DNA of 34,777 bases from Flavobacterium psychrophilum (GTDB lineage Bacteria; Bacteroidota; Bacteroidia; Flavobacteriales; Flavobacteriaceae): NCBI GenBank assembly GCA_003243255.1, contig QFQM01000029.1, positions 1 through 34,777 of the forward strand, given 5' to 3'. Below, one piece after another: positions 32,913 to 34,777 of the stretch (its first letter is position 1; each line of letters opens with the position of its first letter). The notes beneath the pieces are model-generated. The model ran no database searches. It was not told where the DNA came from and saw nothing but the letters and a program-made list of their open reading frames with translations. A program made the position numbers and the translations under genes.

Positions 32913-33335
32913 ATGATTAAAAAACTTAGTTTGGTGGTGTTATTAACTGTTTTTTTAGCTACTTTTTTTTCTTGTGGCTACACTAAAGAGGACGCGGAAA
33001 ACTATTTGCCGGGGCATTATTTATATAAGATTCCATCTGGAGAATTGCAGGTTCTCAATATATATCCTGATTTTACATTCAGTCAGGTTGTTTATTCCCG
33101 CAACAAAAAAGTTTTATATAAGAACAATGGGAAGATGTATGTTGATGGTAATGAGATTGAATTTGATCATTGGCTGGAATGTTATGAACTTGCAGATGCA
33201 AAAATGCTGCCTGAGCCCTATACAACTTATTCAACCGGGAGTTATTGGGAAAAGCCAAAGGGTAATAAGGATGTTCTTATTGTAGAATTTGATCAGACCG
33301 GTTATATCTTTAGAAAGGTAAGTAGTTTTAGGTAG
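32913..33335 (+). CDS. Putative lipoprotein of unknown function
   Basis: A 140-residue protein with a lipoprotein signal MIKKLSLVVLLTVFLATFFSC; the cysteine at 21 is the expected lipidated residue. The mature part is beta-rich (GHYLYKIPSGELQVLNIYPD, TFSQVVYSRNKKVLYKNNGK) and lacks a domain I recognise. It starts 2 bp after the previous gene, so it may be in the same operon. Confidence 0.75.
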   Translation: MIKKLSLVVLLTVFLATFFSCGYTKEDAENYLPGHYLYKIPSGELQVLNIYPDFTFSQVVYSRNKKVLYKNNGKMYVDGNEIEFDHWLECYELADAKMLPEPYTTYSTGSYWEKPKGNKDVLIVEFDQTGYIFRKVSSFR

Positions 33336-33457
33336 TAATACGATTCATATAGAGTTTAAGGAAGGGTATAGTTCGGGAAAAAGAATTAGATTTTTAAGGT
33401 CTTATAATTTCAAATGAAGCGCAGTACAATGGAGAAATTCCGATTGCGAAGAAGTAG
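33336..33457 (+). pseudogene. Possible coding remnant after the lipoprotein gene
   Basis: Two short open stretches without start codons follow the lipoprotein stop: one reads IHIEFKEGYSSGKRIRFL (ending near 33417), and another, in a different frame, reads LIISNEAQYNGEIPIAKK and ends at the TAG at 33455-33457. Together they look like the C-terminal end of a gene interrupted by a frameshift. I cannot name the family, and short open stretches can occur by chance in AT-rich DNA. Confidence 0.2.
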
Positions 33458-33513
33458 GAGTTAAAAAGTTTTAGACCCGTCTTGTTAGTAAATTATCATA
33501 AATAGTCTTTATA

Positions 33514-33897
33514 GTGGAATATCTTTTTGTGCTGGCCCTTTTGGTGAAAAATTATATTTATTTTTTAGTCTTAAAAAATAACAGCATACCCAAATATGTT
33601 TTTTTAATCTTTGGATTTATACTATTTATATTTTCAATTGGAGTGGCAGTATTCACAACGGATTATGAAGATAAAGGGATTCTTCCTTTGCTTTTAAATA
33701 TAGACCTTCTTCTGGTCTTGTTTTACTTTATGATAAGACTGCTTAGTAAAGTACTTTCTTTAGTTGCAGGGCGACTGGATGCTAAAGTGGTTAATCCGGT
33801 TGAAATATTTTTTGGTTTTGAGATTAAGCTTGCTAACTTTTATATTGTCATAACAGTCGTACAAGCATTGTTAATGCTGATGTATATCACATTATAA
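33514..33897 (+). CDS. Small membrane protein of unknown function
   Basis: A 127-residue, very hydrophobic protein with a GTG start at 33514. About four transmembrane segments are visible: EYLFVLALLVKNYIYFLVL, YVFLIFGFILFIFSIGVAVF, LLNIDLLLVLFYFMIRLL and FYIVITVVQALLMLMYIT. No family is recognised. It is separated from the lipoprotein by 178 bp and seems independent. No clear promoter is visible. Confidence 0.6.
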   Translation: MEYLFVLALLVKNYIYFLVLKNNSIPKYVFLIFGFILFIFSIGVAVFTTDYEDKGILPLLLNIDLLLVLFYFMIRLLSKVLSLVAGRLDAKVVNPVEIFFGFEIKLANFYIVITVVQALLMLMYITL

Positions 33898-33971
33898 GCA
33901 TAATTTTGATGCAAGGTTTTGATTTGCGCCAAAAAGCCTTCAGTATTGGCGTGAAGTCCGAATAAACTAAG

Positions 33972-33995
33972 CCCCAGCGGGGGATATATTTATAG
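33972..33995 (+). repeat. Short GC stem followed by an ATATATTTATAG tail
   Basis: CCCC (33972-33975) and GGGG (33979-33982) can pair around AGC, followed by ATATATTTATAG. I recall this layout, a short variable stem and an ATATTTATAG tail, from dispersed intergenic repeats in Bacteroidetes genomes. Its function is unknown. Confidence 0.35.
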
Positions 33996-34015
33996 TAACA
34001 CATTTTTGTGTTCGC

Positions 34016-34066
34016 AAAGAGCTTAGGAGAAGAGATATATTATATACCGCTTCTCCTAAGCTCTTT
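34016..34066. terminator. Long perfect hairpin at the end of the beta-barrel gene
   Basis: A 17-bp perfect stem, AAAGAGCTTAGGAGAAG at 34016-34032 and its complement at 34050-34066, encloses a 17-base AT-rich loop. It overlaps the stop codon of the beta-barrel gene on the minus strand. There is no T-run after the stem on either strand, so it may be a factor-independent terminator of poor quality or a 3' mRNA-stabilising element. Confidence 0.55.
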
Positions 34067-34583
34067 AAAAATAAACCCTTACAAACGGCATCCAGGCTTC
34101 GCTGTAAACAAAATCTTTGTCATCAAACAATACATTGTAGCGTATGCCTATAATAACATTACCGGTGTTGTAACCTGCGCCTAAAAACAATCCTGTGTTC
34201 CAAAAATCCCTGCTATAGCCGTCATATTGTCCGTAACGGTCCGGTTCTACATCAAGGTTTACTCTTAGTTGTTCTAATTCGGCAGAAAGCTGTACTTCCG
34301 GTATCGGGTTAAACAGTCCGATAAGGCTGCCGCCATACATCCATGATGAGTAGAGGTGTTTCTGTTCAGAGTAGCTTCCCTGTATTCCTACGCCCAAAGC
34401 AACGTATTGGTTAAACTGGTAAATAGCCTGTGGAGCAACGGTAACATCGGTATAGCCGCTGCCAAAACCAAGTCCGAGTCCGCCGCCAAAACGTACCCTG
34501 CTCCAAAAGTCACTTTGCTGTGCGTTTGCTGTTGTAAAACACATAAAAAAACACATCGATAGCATTTGACGTGATAAACGCAA
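34065..34583 (-). CDS. Outer-membrane beta-barrel protein, DprA-adjacent
   Basis: A 172-residue exported protein with strands such as VRFGGGLGLGFGSGYTDVTV, YQFNQYVALGVGIQGSY, YGGSLIGLFNPIPEVQLSAE and a terminal WMPFVRVYF with aromatic end. I recall relatives misleadingly annotated as alpha-ketoglutarate decarboxylase in flavobacteria; it is a barrel, not an enzyme. The N-terminus is uncertain: a TTG at 34583 gives the basic start MRLSRQ followed by the core MLSMCFFMCFTTANAQ, a good signal peptide, whereas ATGs at 34565 and 34556 lack positive residues. The start region overlaps a dprA-like fragment in another frame. Confidence 0.8.
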   Translation of the reverse strand: MRLSRQMLSMCFFMCFTTANAQQSDFWSRVRFGGGLGLGFGSGYTDVTVAPQAIYQFNQYVALGVGIQGSYSEQKHLYSSWMYGGSLIGLFNPIPEVQLSAELEQLRVNLDVEPDRYGQYDGYSRDFWNTGLFLGAGYNTGNVIIGIRYNVLFDDKDFVYSEAWMPFVRVYF

Positions 34584-34776
34584 GCTCTTTTTCCGCCTTT
34601 TTAAAAACCGTCTGGTCTTTGAGATTTCTAATCAAAATACTTCCTATTCCTTCTATACTTTGGAGTTTTGAAGGTTTGGATTGAAAGATTTCTTTGGCAT
34701 TTCCAAAATGCGCGAGAAGTTTTTTGGCAAGTATGTCGCCTACCGATTCTACTTTTTGTAAGGCTAATAAATAAAA
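34510..34776 (-). pseudogene. dprA: 5' part of a dprA-like gene, apparently truncated
   Basis: The minus strand from the right edge reads in frame for 88 codons, LLALQKVESVGDILAKKLL then FGNAKEIFQSKPSKLQSIEG and IGSILIRNLKDQTVF, then KKAEKELAFIT, and stops at 34510-34512. This is the SAM-like helix-hairpin-helix N-terminal part of flavobacterial DprA, the recombination mediator of transformation that loads RecA on incoming DNA. The Rossmann-fold domain (about 290 residues) that should follow is missing: homology fades near residue 68 (about 34573), just where the beta-barrel gene begins on the same strand. The start lies outside the window. A truncating deletion that joined dprA to the barrel gene is the likely cause; the family identity is from memory. 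Confidence 0.6.
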
Positions 34777-34777
34777 T

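Overview
The window looks like chromosomal DNA from a flavobacterium (Bacteroidetes, Flavobacteriaceae). The evidence is the set of promoters with the Bacteroidetes -7 element TAnnTTTG (TACTTTTG occurs four times) and a TTTG or TTG about 17-21 bp upstream, SusC-style TonB receptors with an N-terminal carboxypeptidase-regulatory domain, signal peptides ending ..AQ, a 64-residue MRTGKVKFF-type cold-shock protein, a split nuoC/nuoD and a short nuoG. There is no phage, conjugative element, complete insertion sequence, CRISPR array, tRNA or rRNA that I can support.

Layout. (1) 1-8804, minus strand: respiratory complex I operon nuoA-B-C-D-E-F-G-H-I-J-K-L, with nuoL cut by the left edge and nuoM/N presumably beyond it. 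(2) 9095-10813: a cold-shock protein and two tandem outer-membrane beta-barrel paralogues. (3) 10886-13850: a conserved hypothetical, aspS and a small lipoprotein. (4) 14004-16761, plus strand: a tandem pair of exported TlpA/ResA-type thioredoxin proteins separated by a 40-bp perfect palindrome, then a MORN-repeat protein preceded by 11-bp phased repeats. (5) 16821-24025, minus strand: an iron/siderophore uptake block (TonB receptor, TonB receptor, DUF4198 protein, PepSY membrane protein). (6) 24283-31236, minus strand: a tripartite RND efflux system (TetR, TolC, adaptor, RND pump) plus a second TetR gene, each regulator having a clear inverted-repeat operator at its own promoter. (7) 31391-31472: a REP-like double palindrome. 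(8) 31583-33897, plus strand: polyprenyl diphosphate synthase and three small unknown genes. (9) 34065-34777, minus strand: a beta-barrel gene that abuts the 5' part of a dprA-like gene that appears truncated.

How the parts connect. A 23-bp AT-rich element with right half TTCTAAATAA lies just upstream of the promoters of both TonB receptors and again upstream of nuoA, with only 2-4 differences among the three copies. It resembles a Fur-type operator and would link complex I, which is very rich in iron-sulfur clusters, to iron supply. Other signals worth a second look are the phased 11-bp repeats before the MORN gene (OmpR/PhoB-like geometry), the two TetR operators, the terminator that overlaps the upstream half of the DUF4198 promoter, and the dprA remnant at the right edge. 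I did not find a clearly new multi-gene system; most of the window is ordinary core genome with interesting regulatory DNA.
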